From Pararhodobacter oceanensis (lineage in GTDB: Bacteria > Pseudomonadota > Alphaproteobacteria > Rhodobacterales > Rhodobacteraceae): a DNA stretch of 64,000 nt. The stretch is from NCBI RefSeq assembly GCF_003076755.1, contig NZ_QDKM01000002.1:434001-498000 (forward strand), read 5' to 3'. The notes under the pieces were generated by a model. It was not told the origin of the DNA, made no database searches, and was given only the letters and a program-made list of their open reading frames with translations. Shown here piece after piece: positions 16,872 to 24,741 of this stretch (within the stretch, counting starts at the first letter, position 1; the number at the start of each line of letters is the position of its first letter). Both the position numbers and the translations under genes were made by a program.

Positions 16872-18005
16872 ATGACCACACCAGCGATTGCTGCCGATAC
16901 GCGGCCTTGGCGCGATGCCGATGCGCCGCCGTTCATTTCCATTCGCAACATCACCAAAAAATTCGGTGATGCCACGGCGGTGGATGATGTATCGCTGGAT
17001 ATTTACCGCGGCGAATTGTTCTGCCTCCTGGGCGGCTCGGGCTGCGGGAAATCGACGCTTCTGCGCATGCTCGCCGGTTTCGAGACGCCCACCAAGGGCC
17101 AGATCCTGATCGACGGGCAGGATATGGCCACGGTCAGCGCCGACAAACGCCCGACCAATATGATGTTCCAATCCTACGCGCTGTTCCCGCATATGAGCGT
17201 CGAGCGCAATGTCGCCTACGGGCTGTTGCGCGAGGGGATGTCCAAAGCCGAGGCCCGCGCCCGCGCGCTTGAAATGCTGCAAATGGTTAATCTTGAGGCT
17301 TTCGCGCGCCGCAAACCGCACCAGCTTTCGGGCGGCCAGCGCCAGCGTGTGGCGCTTGCCCGTGCCTTGGTGAAAAAGCCCAAACTGCTGCTCTTGGATG
17401 AACCTCTGGGCGCGCTCGATAAGAAACTGCGCGAGAAAACCCAGTTCGAACTGATCCGCATTCAGGAATCCCTCGGCGTCACCTTCATCGTCGTCACCCA
17501 TGATCAGGACGAGGCGATGACCCTGGCCACCCGCATCGGGGTGATGAGCGACGGTGTCATCCAGCAGGTCGGCGAACCCCGCGAAATCTATGAGACGCCG
17601 ACCTCGCGCTTTGTCGCCGATTTCATCGGTTCGGTGAATATGTTCGAAGGCACAGTCGGCCCCGCCGCCCCCGATCTGATGCGTGTCGAGACTGCGGATC
17701 TGGGCGCCGTTGCGGTGCCGCCGGTCTCGGGCCTCACGCAGGGGCAAACCGTGTATCTGGCCCTGCGCCCCGAGCGTATCACCCTGACCCGCAGCGCCCC
17801 CGAAGGGCGCAATGATGTGGTGCGCGGGCTGGTGCTTGATATGGGCTACGTCGGGCATCTCTCGACCTACCGCGTGCGCCTCGAGAATGGCCGGATGATC
17901 ACCGTCACCCAATCCAACCGGCTGCGCGACGAAGACCCGATCAGCTGGGATGAGCATATCTACGCCAGCTGGAACCCCGCCGCCGTGCGGGTGCTGACCC
18001 AATGA
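16872..18005 (+). CDS. potG: Polyamine ABC transporter ATP-binding protein
   Basis: The 377-aa ATPase that powers the importer. Walker A is GGSGCGKST, the signature is LSGGQRQRVALARAL, Walker B is LLLLDEPLGALD and the switch His lies in VTHDQDE. A C-terminal TOBE-type domain follows from about residue 280. The ATG at 16872 follows GGAGGGATTTG; an in-frame TTG just before it is unlikely to be used. It overlaps potH by 4 bp. Confidence 0.95.
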   Translation: MTTPAIAADTRPWRDADAPPFISIRNITKKFGDATAVDDVSLDIYRGELFCLLGGSGCGKSTLLRMLAGFETPTKGQILIDGQDMATVSADKRPTNMMFQSYALFPHMSVERNVAYGLLREGMSKAEARARALEMLQMVNLEAFARRKPHQLSGGQRQRVALARALVKKPKLLLLDEPLGALDKKLREKTQFELIRIQESLGVTFIVVTHDQDEAMTLATRIGVMSDGVIQQVGEPREIYETPTSRFVADFIGSVNMFEGTVGPAAPDLMRVETADLGAVAVPPVSGLTQGQTVYLALRPERITLTRSAPEGRNDVVRGLVLDMGYVGHLSTYRVRLENGRMITVTQSNRLRDEDPISWDEHIYASWNPAAVRVLTQ

Positions 18006-19078
18006 GTGCCCCCGACGCGGTGCCAAGCGCCAGCCACGCACCCCTCTACCGCCGCCTGTTCCTCATCGCCGTGGTCGCGCTGGCGCTTGCGCTCCGTTTC
18101 GACCTGCTGACGCTTGAGGCCCAGACCGCGGGCACATTAACCCTGATCCTCTGGACCACCGCGCTTGCCCTGATCGCGCTCGAGGCCAGCGATGCGCTCG
18201 GTATCTCCCGCCGGTGGCTGGTCATCGCCCTGCCGATGCTCTGGCTCTTCGTGTTCTTTCTGGTGCCGTTTCTGGTGCTTGGCCGCATCTCCATCGCCGA
18301 ATCGATGATCGCCCGCCCGCCCTATAGCCCGCTCTGGGAACGCGGCTCCGACGGTTCGCTCGAGATCATTGCCAGCCTTGATAACTACCGTTTCCTCCTG
18401 TCCGACGCGCTCTACCGCAACGCCTATCTCTCGTCCTTCCGTGTCGCCGCCATCTCGACGATCTTCGCGCTGCTGATCGGCTACCCGCTCGCCTATTACA
18501 TCGCCCGCGCCCCCGAGCCGCGCCGCTCGATCCTGCTGCTGTTGGTGATCCTGCCGTTCTGGACCTCCTTTCTGTTGCGGGTCTACGCATGGATCGGCTT
18601 TCTGCGCCGCGACGGGGTGATCAATAATATCCTCACCTGGGCGGGGGTGATCGACGAGCCCTTGGTGATGATGCAAACCGACCTCGCGGTCTATATCGGC
18701 ATCGTCTACACCTATCTGCCGTTCATGATCCTGCCGCTGTACGCCAATCTGGTGAAACTCGACGGCGCGCTCCTCGAGGCCGCCGGAGACCTCGGCGCCT
18801 CACCCATGGTGACCTTCCTCACCATCACCCTGCCACTCTCGCTGCCCGGGATTGTCGCGGGCTCGATGCTGGTTTTCATCCCCGCCATCGGCGAATATGT
18901 GATCCCGGCACTCCTCGGCGGGCCCGACACGTTGATGATCGGCCGCGTCCTGTGGGATGAGTTCTTTGCCTCGCGCGACTGGCCCGTGGCCTCGGCGGTG
19001 GCAATCGTGATGCTGGTGCTGGTGGTGCTGCCGATCATGTGGCTGCAATCGGTGCAAAACCGCGAGGTGCCGAAATGA
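18002..19078 (+). CDS. potH: Polyamine ABC transporter permease
   Basis: A 358-aa inner-membrane permease. After two extra N-terminal hydrophobic helices, the usual six-helix core follows. The cytoplasmic EAA loop (LEAAGDLGASPMVTFLTITLPL) docks the ATPase. The two N-terminal helices make it longer than E. coli PotH. Four-base overlaps on both sides (ATGA) tie it to potG and potI. Confidence 0.94.
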   Translation: MSAPDAVPSASHAPLYRRLFLIAVVALALALRFDLLTLEAQTAGTLTLILWTTALALIALEASDALGISRRWLVIALPMLWLFVFFLVPFLVLGRISIAESMIARPPYSPLWERGSDGSLEIIASLDNYRFLLSDALYRNAYLSSFRVAAISTIFALLIGYPLAYYIARAPEPRRSILLLLVILPFWTSFLLRVYAWIGFLRRDGVINNILTWAGVIDEPLVMMQTDLAVYIGIVYTYLPFMILPLYANLVKLDGALLEAAGDLGASPMVTFLTITLPLSLPGIVAGSMLVFIPAIGEYVIPALLGGPDTLMIGRVLWDEFFASRDWPVASAVAIVMLVLVVLPIMWLQSVQNREVPK

Positions 19079-19878
19079 ACCTGCGCGGCTATTTCCTGCC
19101 CGTCGTCGCCACGCTGGGCTTTGTGTTCCTCTATGCGCCGATCGTCTCGCTGGTGGTGTTCTCGTTTAACGAAAGCCGCCTCGTCACCGTCTGGGGCGGG
19201 TTTTCCACCCGCTGGTATGGCGAATTGCTGCGCGACGGGCAGATGCTCTCGGCGGCTTGGGTCAGCCTGAAAGTCGCCACGCTCAGCGCCACGCTGGCCA
19301 CGGTGATCGGCACGCTCGCCGCCTTCACCCTGACCCGTTTCGCAAGGTTTCGCGGCAAGCTCCTGCTCACCGGCATGGTCACCGCGCCCTTGGTGATGCC
19401 CGAGGTGATCACCGGCCTGTCGCTGCTCCTGTTGTTTGTCACCATGGAAAATATGCTCGGCTGGCCCGCAGGGCGCGGATTAACCACGGTGGTGATCGCC
19501 CATGCGACCTTCTGCGCCGCCTATGTCACGGTGATCGCCCAGTCACGGCTGCGCGATATGGACGAAAGCCTCGAGGAGGCCGCCCGCGACCTCGGCGCCG
19601 GTCCGGTCAGGGTATTCTTCGACATCACCCTGCCGGTGATCACCCCGGCGTTGATCTCCGGCTGGCTCTTGGCCTTCACGCTGTCGCTCGATGATCTGGT
19701 GGTCGCCAGCTTCGTTTCCGGGCCGGGCGCCTCGACCCTGCCAATGGTGATCTTCTCGAAAGTGCGCCTCGGGGTCAGCCCCGATGTCAACGCGCTCGCC
19801 ACGATCATCATTGTGATCGTCGCCATCGCCGTCACCATCGCCGGCCTGCTGCTGCGCCGCCAACACAAGAAATACTAA
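19075..19878 (+). CDS. potI: Polyamine ABC transporter permease
   Basis: The second permease of the importer, 267 aa, with six membrane helices and the EAA loop (LEEAARDLGAGPVRVFFDITLP). It starts at the ATG overlapping the potH stop; the open frame extends further upstream but that part lies inside potH. With potF, potG and potH it completes a PotFGHI-type system. Confidence 0.94.
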   Translation: MNLRGYFLPVVATLGFVFLYAPIVSLVVFSFNESRLVTVWGGFSTRWYGELLRDGQMLSAAWVSLKVATLSATLATVIGTLAAFTLTRFARFRGKLLLTGMVTAPLVMPEVITGLSLLLLFVTMENMLGWPAGRGLTTVVIAHATFCAAYVTVIAQSRLRDMDESLEEAARDLGAGPVRVFFDITLPVITPALISGWLLAFTLSLDDLVVASFVSGPGASTLPMVIFSKVRLGVSPDVNALATIIIVIVAIAVTIAGLLLRRQHKKY

Positions 19879-19892
19879 GCGAAACCGGCCCG

Positions 19893-19957
19893 CTCATCTG
19901 TCCAAAAATATCCTGGGGGTGAATGGCCGCAGGCCAGAGGGGGCAACGCCCCCAAGA
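19893..19957 (-). repeat. Dispersed double-hairpin repeat, copy A (divergent)
   Basis: Read on the minus strand: a GGGGGC-GTT-GCCCCC hairpin, a GGCC-TGC-GGCC hairpin, then CCCCCAGGATATTTTTGG and AGATGAG. The hairpin part matches copies B-E. The end departs from the GGCATAAAG core and resembles copy G. It follows potI and may serve as its terminator. Confidence 0.7.
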
Positions 19958-19969
19958 CTTTCGCACAAA

Positions 19970-20099
19970 GGGCCGCGCCCGACCCTGGGAGGGCGCGGGC
20001 ACCCTCGCGGCGACGCGCAGCGCTCAGAAGCATCCATGTCGGGCGCGCAATGAACGATATCGCCGAGCGCCCTCCCGTGGGAAGGGTCGGGCGCGGCCC
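19970..20099 (-). repeat. 130-bp palindromic element, copy 1
   Basis: The outer 17-bp arms are perfectly complementary (19970-19986 and 20083-20099, GGGCCGCGCCCGACCCT and its complement). Inner 10-bp arms (19987-19996, 20067-20076) extend the stem past a 6-nt bulge. It matches the two copies near 36.8 and 37.1 kb in the opposite orientation. Beyond it, a shared tail (CCCGCGCCAAAC ... CTAAACTCACC) runs to the stop codon of rlmJ. A small open frame inside it is an artefact of the repeat. Confidence 0.8.
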
Positions 20100-20151
20100 G
20101 GGTGAAAGCCCGCGCCAAACGGTGGGCCTGTTCAACAAGTGGTTGCTAAAC

Positions 20152-20934
20152 TCACCCCGCCAGCGTCTCGAACACCGCCGAAACCCGCGCCGCTTCCGTG
20201 TCCAACCCCCAAGGCGGGTTGATCACGAAAAGCCCCGACCCGACCATCCCGTGCCCTTCGCGCGCCGGCGCAAACCGCACCTCATGGCGCAAAGCCCCCG
20301 GGTGCGCCGCCTGCAACTCGCGCAGCATCCCCAGATGCCGCCCGTCGCTCAGGATCGGATACCACAGCGCAATAATCCCCACATTCCACTTGCGCGCGAT
20401 CAGCCCGATGAACCGCGCCATCTCGGCATAATCCGCCGCCACCTCATAGCTCGGATCAATCAGCAGCATCCCGCGCCGCGGCATCGGCGGGGTCAATTCC
20501 TGCACTTTGGCAAAGCCGTCCACCTGATGCACCCGCGCCGCATAGGGCATCATCGCCTCGGCCAGCGCCTCATATTCCGCCGGATGACGTTCGGCCAGAT
20601 GCACGGTATCAAACCCGCGCAACAGGCGCGTGGCAATCATCGGCGAGCCGGGATAGGCCGCCGGTCCGAACTCTGCGCGCAACTCGGCTATCACCCGCAT
20701 ATAGGGATGATCCGGCGCAAACCCCGCTTCCAGCCGGAAAATCCCCGCCTCGGCCTCGCCGGTCTTCACCGCTTCGGGCGCGCCCAGATCATACAGCCCG
20801 CGTCCGGCGTGGCTCTCGATATAGGTCAGCGGTTTCTCCTTGCCGGTCAGATAGTCCAGCATCCACGCCTGCAGCGCATGTTTATGCACATCAGCGGCGT
20901 TTCCGGCGTGATATAGATGTTGATAGGACAGCAT
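20152..20934 (-). CDS. rlmJ: 23S rRNA (adenine2030-N6)-methyltransferase RlmJ
   Basis: RlmJ methylates A2030 of 23S rRNA. The 260-aa protein begins MLSYQHLYHAGNAADVHKH, the diagnostic N-terminus. The AdoMet site is around YIESHAGRGLYDL, and the catalytic motif appears as IDPSYE (DPPYE in E. coli). The ATG at 20934 is preferred over a GTG two codons upstream because family members start with MLSY. The stop codon abuts the tail of a palindromic repeat. Confidence 0.93.
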   Translation of the reverse strand: MLSYQHLYHAGNAADVHKHALQAWMLDYLTGKEKPLTYIESHAGRGLYDLGAPEAVKTGEAEAGIFRLEAGFAPDHPYMRVIAELRAEFGPAAYPGSPMIATRLLRGFDTVHLAERHPAEYEALAEAMMPYAARVHQVDGFAKVQELTPPMPRRGMLLIDPSYEVAADYAEMARFIGLIARKWNVGIIALWYPILSDGRHLGMLRELQAAHPGALRHEVRFAPAREGHGMVGSGLFVINPPWGLDTEAARVSAVFETLAG

Positions 20935-20997
20935 CGCCACAGACTTTCCGGCCCGCCAGACGCGCGCCTCAGGGACATGAAATTCGGGAAGACCGCG

Positions 20998-21438
20998 TTA
21001 CTGCGTGCGGCGCAGCCGGATCACCACATCCACCTTCGAGATCTCGCAATCCTGCGGTATATCGGGGAGCCGCAGGATTTCAAGCTGCTCGGCAGGCGCA
21101 TCGCGCAGCTGCTGGGTGTCCTCGAAAAAGAAATGCGGGTGGTCATCGGTGCAGGTGTCGAAATAACTGCGCGAGCCCTCAACGGCGATCTCGCACAGCA
21201 GCCCGGCCTCGCAAAACGCGCGTAAGGTGTTGTAAACCGTAGCCAATGAGACCTTTTCGTCGCTCGCCTGCGTGGCGGTGAACAGGCTCTCGGCGGTGAC
21301 ATGGCGGTTGCGCCCGTCGCCCATCAGCAGGGCCGCCAGCGACAACCGCTGTTTGGTCGGCCGCAATCCGGCGGCGATCAGCCAATTGGCTGCCCGGTCC
21401 TGCGCATCTGGCGTGTTCACTGCGAAATCACTGGTCAT
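20998..21438 (-). CDS. irr: Iron response regulator Irr (Fur family)
   Basis: Irr is the haem-sensing Fur-family regulator that controls iron use in many alphaproteobacteria. The 146-aa protein has the winged-helix part (RPTKQRLSLAALL, VSLATVYNTLRAF) and the metal/haem-region residues in DTCTDDHPHFFFED. It lacks the CxxC zinc motifs of classical Fur. Its position divergent from fabA is, as I recall, the standard Rhodobacterales arrangement. The promoter-like -10 ends 5 nt before the ATG, so the mRNA may be leaderless. No N-terminal haem regulatory motif is seen. Confidence 0.9.
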   Translation of the reverse strand: MTSDFAVNTPDAQDRAANWLIAAGLRPTKQRLSLAALLMGDGRNRHVTAESLFTATQASDEKVSLATVYNTLRAFCEAGLLCEIAVEGSRSYFDTCTDDHPHFFFEDTQQLRDAPAEQLEILRLPDIPQDCEISKVDVVIRLRRTQ

Positions 21439-21443
21439 GCCAT

Positions 21444-21473
21444 CTTATAACTTGTTAAAGACTTATCTTTCAA
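21444..21473 (-). promoter_or_regulatory. Promoter of irr, implying a leaderless transcript
   Basis: On the minus strand TTGAAA (21468-21473) and TATAAG (21444-21449) are 18 bp apart. The -10 ends 5 bp from the irr ATG, so transcription would begin at or next to the start codon. No Shine-Dalgarno sequence is present before the ATG, which agrees with that. Confidence 0.6.
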
Positions 21474-21644
21474 TGCCCTTGCAGCCCCGGCCGTGAAAAG
21501 CCGCTTACGCGGGCAGCCGGCAGGGCTGTCCCCACATCCGGCTTTCCCCCCGCATTCCGCGCGCTCGCCGGATCAACGCGCGACTTGTCACTGTCAAAGC
21601 GGCAATGCTAGAGGGGAGGGAGATCTGATCAAATACCGCCCAAA

Positions 21645-21708
21645 CGCCTCTAAGACCGCCCGCCTCTAAGACCGACCCCCCCTAAGCCCGAACGCCCCTA
21701 AGAAGGAC
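21645..21708 (+). repeat. Four 16-bp tandem repeats in the fabA leader
   Basis: Units at 21645, 21661, 21677 and 21693 share the pattern CGCCYCTAAGACCGMC, with CTAAG exactly every 16 bp. The fourth unit ends in AAGAAGGAC, which is the Shine-Dalgarno of fabA (ATG at 21717). Unit number could vary by slippage. Confidence 0.85.
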
Positions 21709-21716
21709 ATTATACC

Positions 21717-22226
21717 ATGGCGCAATATCCGACATCATTCGACAAGGACGCCCTTCTGGCTTGCGCACGCGGCGAGCTTTTCGGCCCCGGCAACGCCCAG
21801 CTTCCGGCGCCGCCGATGCTGATGATGGACCGGATCACCGAGGTCTCTGCCGATGGCGGGGCGCATGGCAAGGGCCATATCAAAGCCGAATTCGACATCA
21901 CCCCGGAGCTGTGGTTTTTCGACTGCCATTTCCCCGGCAACCCGATCATGCCCGGCTGTCTGGGCCTCGACGGGCTCTGGCAATTGACCGGCTTCAACCT
22001 CGGCTGGCGCGGCTGGCTGGGCCGTGGCTATGCGCTCGGCGTCGGCGAAGTGAAGCTCACCGGCATGGTGCGCCCGGATCGTAAGATGCTGACCTATAAG
22101 GTCGATTTCACCAAAGCCGTGCAAAGCCGCCGGTTGACCATGGGCGTCGCCGACGGCATCGTCGAGGCCGATGGCGAGGTGATCTATCAGGTCACCGGCA
22201 TGAAAGTCGCGCTCTCGGAAAGCTAA
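21717..22226 (+). CDS. fabA: 3-hydroxydecanoyl-ACP dehydratase/isomerase FabA
   Basis: FabA dehydrates 3-hydroxydecanoyl-ACP and isomerises the product, introducing the cis double bond for unsaturated fatty acids. The 169-aa protein has the active-site His in [12 protein letters not shown] and the Asp in [13 protein letters not shown], and the typical opening CARGELFG. It starts after AAGAAGGACATTATACC. fabB and fabI follow, although a 460-bp gap with two inverted repeats separates it from fabB. Confidence 0.97.
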   Translation: MAQYPTSFDKDALLACARGELFGPGNAQLPAPPMLMMDRITEVSADGGAHGKGHIKAEFDITPELWFFDCHFPGNPIMPGCLGLDGLWQLTGFNLGWRGWLGRGYALGVGEVKLTGMVRPDRKMLTYKVDFTKAVQSRRLTMGVADGIVEADGEVIYQVTGMKVALSES

Positions 22227-22230
22227 GGAC

Positions 22231-22294
22231 AGAGGGGGCGCTGCCCCCACCGCCTGCGGCGGCTCCCCCGGGATATTTCAGGCATAAAGTGGGG
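22231..22294 (+). repeat. Dispersed double-hairpin repeat, copy B
   Basis: GGGGGC-GCT-GCCCCC hairpin, CCGCC-TGC-GGCGG hairpin, then the core GGATATTTCAGGCATAAAGT (22271-22290) followed by GGGG. It begins directly after the fabA stop and is a likely transcript end for fabA. Confidence 0.85.
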
Positions 22295-22399
22295 GCAGGG
22301 GCGCCGGACGACGCGGACCGCAAAAGCCCGCGCCGCCCACTTCATGCACGGTCATCGGCATCCCTGCCTGTACCGTGCTCCCAGCTTGGCCCATTAAGG

Positions 22400-22414
22400 T
22401 TAACCGCGCGTTAA
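22400..22414 (-). promoter_or_regulatory. CtrA-like site upstream of fabB
   Basis: TTAA-N7-TTAA, which on the minus strand reads TTAACGCGCGGTTAAC and fits the full CtrA consensus TTAA-N7-TTAAC. It lies 270 bp before fabB, between repeat copies B and C. A chance match is possible. Confidence 0.3.
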
Positions 22415-22430
22415 GTCGCCACCGATCCCG

Positions 22431-22499
22431 CCCACTTTATGCTTCAAATATCCTCGGGGGTGAGGCCCGGCACGGGCCGAGGGGGCAGACAGCCCCCTG
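22431..22499 (-). repeat. Dispersed double-hairpin repeat, copy C
   Basis: Inverted relative to copy B. On the minus strand: AGGGGGC-TGTCT-GCCCCCT hairpin, GGCCC-GTG-CCGGGCC region, then the core AGGATATTTGAAGCATAAAG (core 22434-22453). Copies B and C face each other across the fabA-fabB gap. Confidence 0.85.
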
Positions 22500-22686
22500 A
22501 ACCTGTTTAACCGCCCGCTTTTCTTCCGCCGCGATTTCTTCTAGCCTGCCCGATTGACCGAGAGGGGCCCCGAAATCTGAAACGGGCCCAAAATCTGAAA
22601 CTGCAATGGGCAGCCCGATTGTTTTCAGATAGATTTCTGCCACTAAGGTGGGTACACCCGCCTCGCCAAGATTACAGGGAGCCGCC

Positions 22687-23916
22687 ATGCGCCGCGTCGT
22701 TATTACCGGGATCGGGATTGTCTCGCCCATCGGCAACACTGCCGCCGAAGTTGAAGCCAGCCTGCGGGCGGGGAAATCCGGGATCGTCGCATCCCCCGAA
22801 TACGCCGAACACGGGTTTCGCAGCCAGATCCACGGCATGCCGCAGATCGACCTGACCGAGCATATCGACAAGCGCGACCTGCGCTTCATGGGGCCGGGCG
22901 CGGCCTATAACTTCATCTCGATGGAACAGGCGATCAAGGACGCAGGCCTCGAGCCTTCGGATGTCTCGAACGAGCGCTCGGGCCTGATCATGGGCTCCGG
23001 CGGCCCCTCGACCTCGAACTTTTTCCAAGCCCATCAGATCGTGATCGAGAAGGGCGCGCCCAAGCGCATGGGCCCCTTCATGGTTACCCGCTGCATGTCC
23101 TCGACCAACTCGGCCTGCCTGGCCACGCCGTTCAAGATCAAGGGCGTGAACTACTCGATCACCTCCGCCTGCTCGACCTCGGCGCATTGCATCGGCAACG
23201 GCACCGAGCTGATCCAGATGGGCAAACAGGACATCGTCTTTGCCGGCGGCGGCGAAGAACTGGACTGGACCCTTTCCTGCCTGTTCGACGCGATGGGCGC
23301 GATGTCGTCGAAATACAATGACACCCCCGAGACCGCCTCGCGCACCTTTGACGCCAGCCGCGACGGCTTTGTCATCGCCGGCGGCGGCGGTGTGGTGGTG
23401 CTGGAAGAACTCGAACACGCGCTGGCCCGCGGTGCCAAGATCTACGCCGAAGTCACCGGCTACGGCGCCACCTCGGACGGCCACGACATGGTCGCGCCTT
23501 CCGGCGAGGGCGGCGAACGCTCGATGCGGCTGGCACTTGGCACGCTGCCCGAGGGCCGTAAAATCACCTATATCAACGCCCATGGCACCTCGACGCCGGC
23601 CGGCGATGTCACCGAAGTGCAGGCCGTGCGCCGCGTCTTTGGCGAAGACAATGTGCCGCCGATCGCCTCGACCAAATCGATGACCGGCCACAGCCTTGGC
23701 GCCACCGGCGTGCATGAGGCGATCTATTCGCTCCTGATGATGCAGGGCAAATTCATCGCCCCCTCGATCAATGTCACCAATCTCGACCCCGAGATCAAAC
23801 CCCATGAGATCTGCACCGAGCTGCGCGAAGATGTCGACCATGACAGCGTCTTGTCGAACAGCTTTGGCTTTGGCGGCACCAACGCCACGCTGGTGATGTC
23901 GAAATTCGATCAGTAA
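22687..23916 (+). CDS. fabB: 3-oxoacyl-ACP synthase I FabB
   Basis: FabB elongates the cis-3-decenoyl-ACP made by FabA and so commits carbon to unsaturated fatty acids. The 409-aa protein has the catalytic Cys in [14 protein letters not shown] and the two His residues in [11 protein letters not shown] and [12 protein letters not shown]. The start [16 protein letters not shown] is typical, with AGGGAGCCGCC before the ATG. The reading frame extends upstream without support. fabI follows 12 bp later, so those two genes form one operon. Confidence 0.97.
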   Translation: MRRVVITGIGIVSPIGNTAAEVEASLRAGKSGIVASPEYAEHGFRSQIHGMPQIDLTEHIDKRDLRFMGPGAAYNFISMEQAIKDAGLEPSDVSNERSGLIMGSGGPSTSNFFQAHQIVIEKGAPKRMGPFMVTRCMSSTNSACLATPFKIKGVNYSITSACSTSAHCIGNGTELIQMGKQDIVFAGGGEELDWTLSCLFDAMGAMSSKYNDTPETASRTFDASRDGFVIAGGGGVVVLEELEHALARGAKIYAEVTGYGATSDGHDMVAPSGEGGERSMRLALGTLPEGRKITYINAHGTSTPAGDVTEVQAVRRVFGEDNVPPIASTKSMTGHSLGATGVHEAIYSLLMMQGKFIAPSINVTNLDPEIKPHEICTELREDVDHDSVLSNSFGFGGTNATLVMSKFDQ

Positions 23917-23928
23917 AGGAGCACGGCC

Positions 23929-24717
23929 ATGGCCAATCTGATGAACGGAAAACGCGGGTTGGTCATGGGCGTGGCCAATGAACGCTCGATCGCCTGGGGC
24001 ATTGCCAAGGCGCTGGCCGCCGAGGGCGCGGAGCTGGCGTTCTCCTATCAAGGCGACGCCTTCGGCAAACGGGTGCAGCCACTGGCCGCCTCGCTGGGCT
24101 CGGAGTTTCTGGTCGATGTCGATGTGACTTCGGACGAGAGCCTCGATGCCGCCTTTGCCGCACTCAAGGATCGCTGGGGCCAGATCGACTTTCTGGTCCA
24201 TGCCATCGCCTATTCTGACAAGAACGAGCTCACCGGTCGGTTCACCAATACCAGCCGCGATAACTTCAAGAATTCGCTGGATATTTCCTGCTATTCCTTC
24301 ATTGACGTCTCGCGCCGCGCGGCTGAATTGATGCCCGAGGGCGGCTCCTTGATCACCCTGACTTACGGCGGATCGAATCGCGTGACGCCGTTTTACAACG
24401 TGATGGGTGTGGCCAAGGCGGCGCTCGAGGCGTCGATGCGCTATCTCGCTAATGACCTCGGCCCGCAGAACATCCGCGTCAATGCGATCTCGCCCGGCCC
24501 GATGAAAACCCTCGCCGGAGCGGCCATCGGCGGCGCCCGCAAAACCTACCGCCACACCGAGGCCAACGCGCCTCTGGGCCATAACGCCACCCTCGAAGCG
24601 GTCGGCGGCGCGGCGGTGTTTCTGGCCTCGGATTACGGCGCCTGCACCACCGGCGACATCGTCATGGTCGACAGCGGCTATCACGTCCTGGGCATGCCGC
24701 AGCCGGATAATATCTAG
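23929..24717 (+). CDS. fabI: Enoyl-ACP reductase FabI
   Basis: FabI performs the last NADH-dependent reduction of each fatty-acid elongation cycle and is the triclosan target. The 262-aa short-chain dehydrogenase has the nucleotide-binding start GLVMGVANERSIAWGIAKAL and the catalytic YNVMGVAKA (Tyr-x6-Lys). It has the ~260-residue length of the family, and AAGGAGCACGGCC precedes its ATG. It is the last gene of fabB-fabI and converges on the nuclease gene. Confidence 0.96.
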   Translation: MANLMNGKRGLVMGVANERSIAWGIAKALAAEGAELAFSYQGDAFGKRVQPLAASLGSEFLVDVDVTSDESLDAAFAALKDRWGQIDFLVHAIAYSDKNELTGRFTNTSRDNFKNSLDISCYSFIDVSRRAAELMPEGGSLITLTYGGSNRVTPFYNVMGVAKAALEASMRYLANDLGPQNIRVNAISPGPMKTLAGAAIGGARKTYRHTEANAPLGHNATLEAVGGAAVFLASDYGACTTGDIVMVDSGYHVLGMPQPDNI

Positions 24718-24741
24718 GGCGCGGCTGGATCGACGGCGAGC

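Noticed and set aside
15524-16975. A 483-codon antisense frame over potF
   Set aside because: potF is complete and conserved; the antisense frame has no recognisable domain.
20050-20916. A 288-codon plus-strand frame beginning in the palindromic element
   Set aside because: It is antisense to rlmJ, and its start lies in the repeat. Similar short peptides arise from each copy of the repeat.
22672-24684. A 670-codon open frame antisense to fabB and fabI
   Set aside because: It covers two conserved genes with all catalytic motifs and has the same shadow composition.
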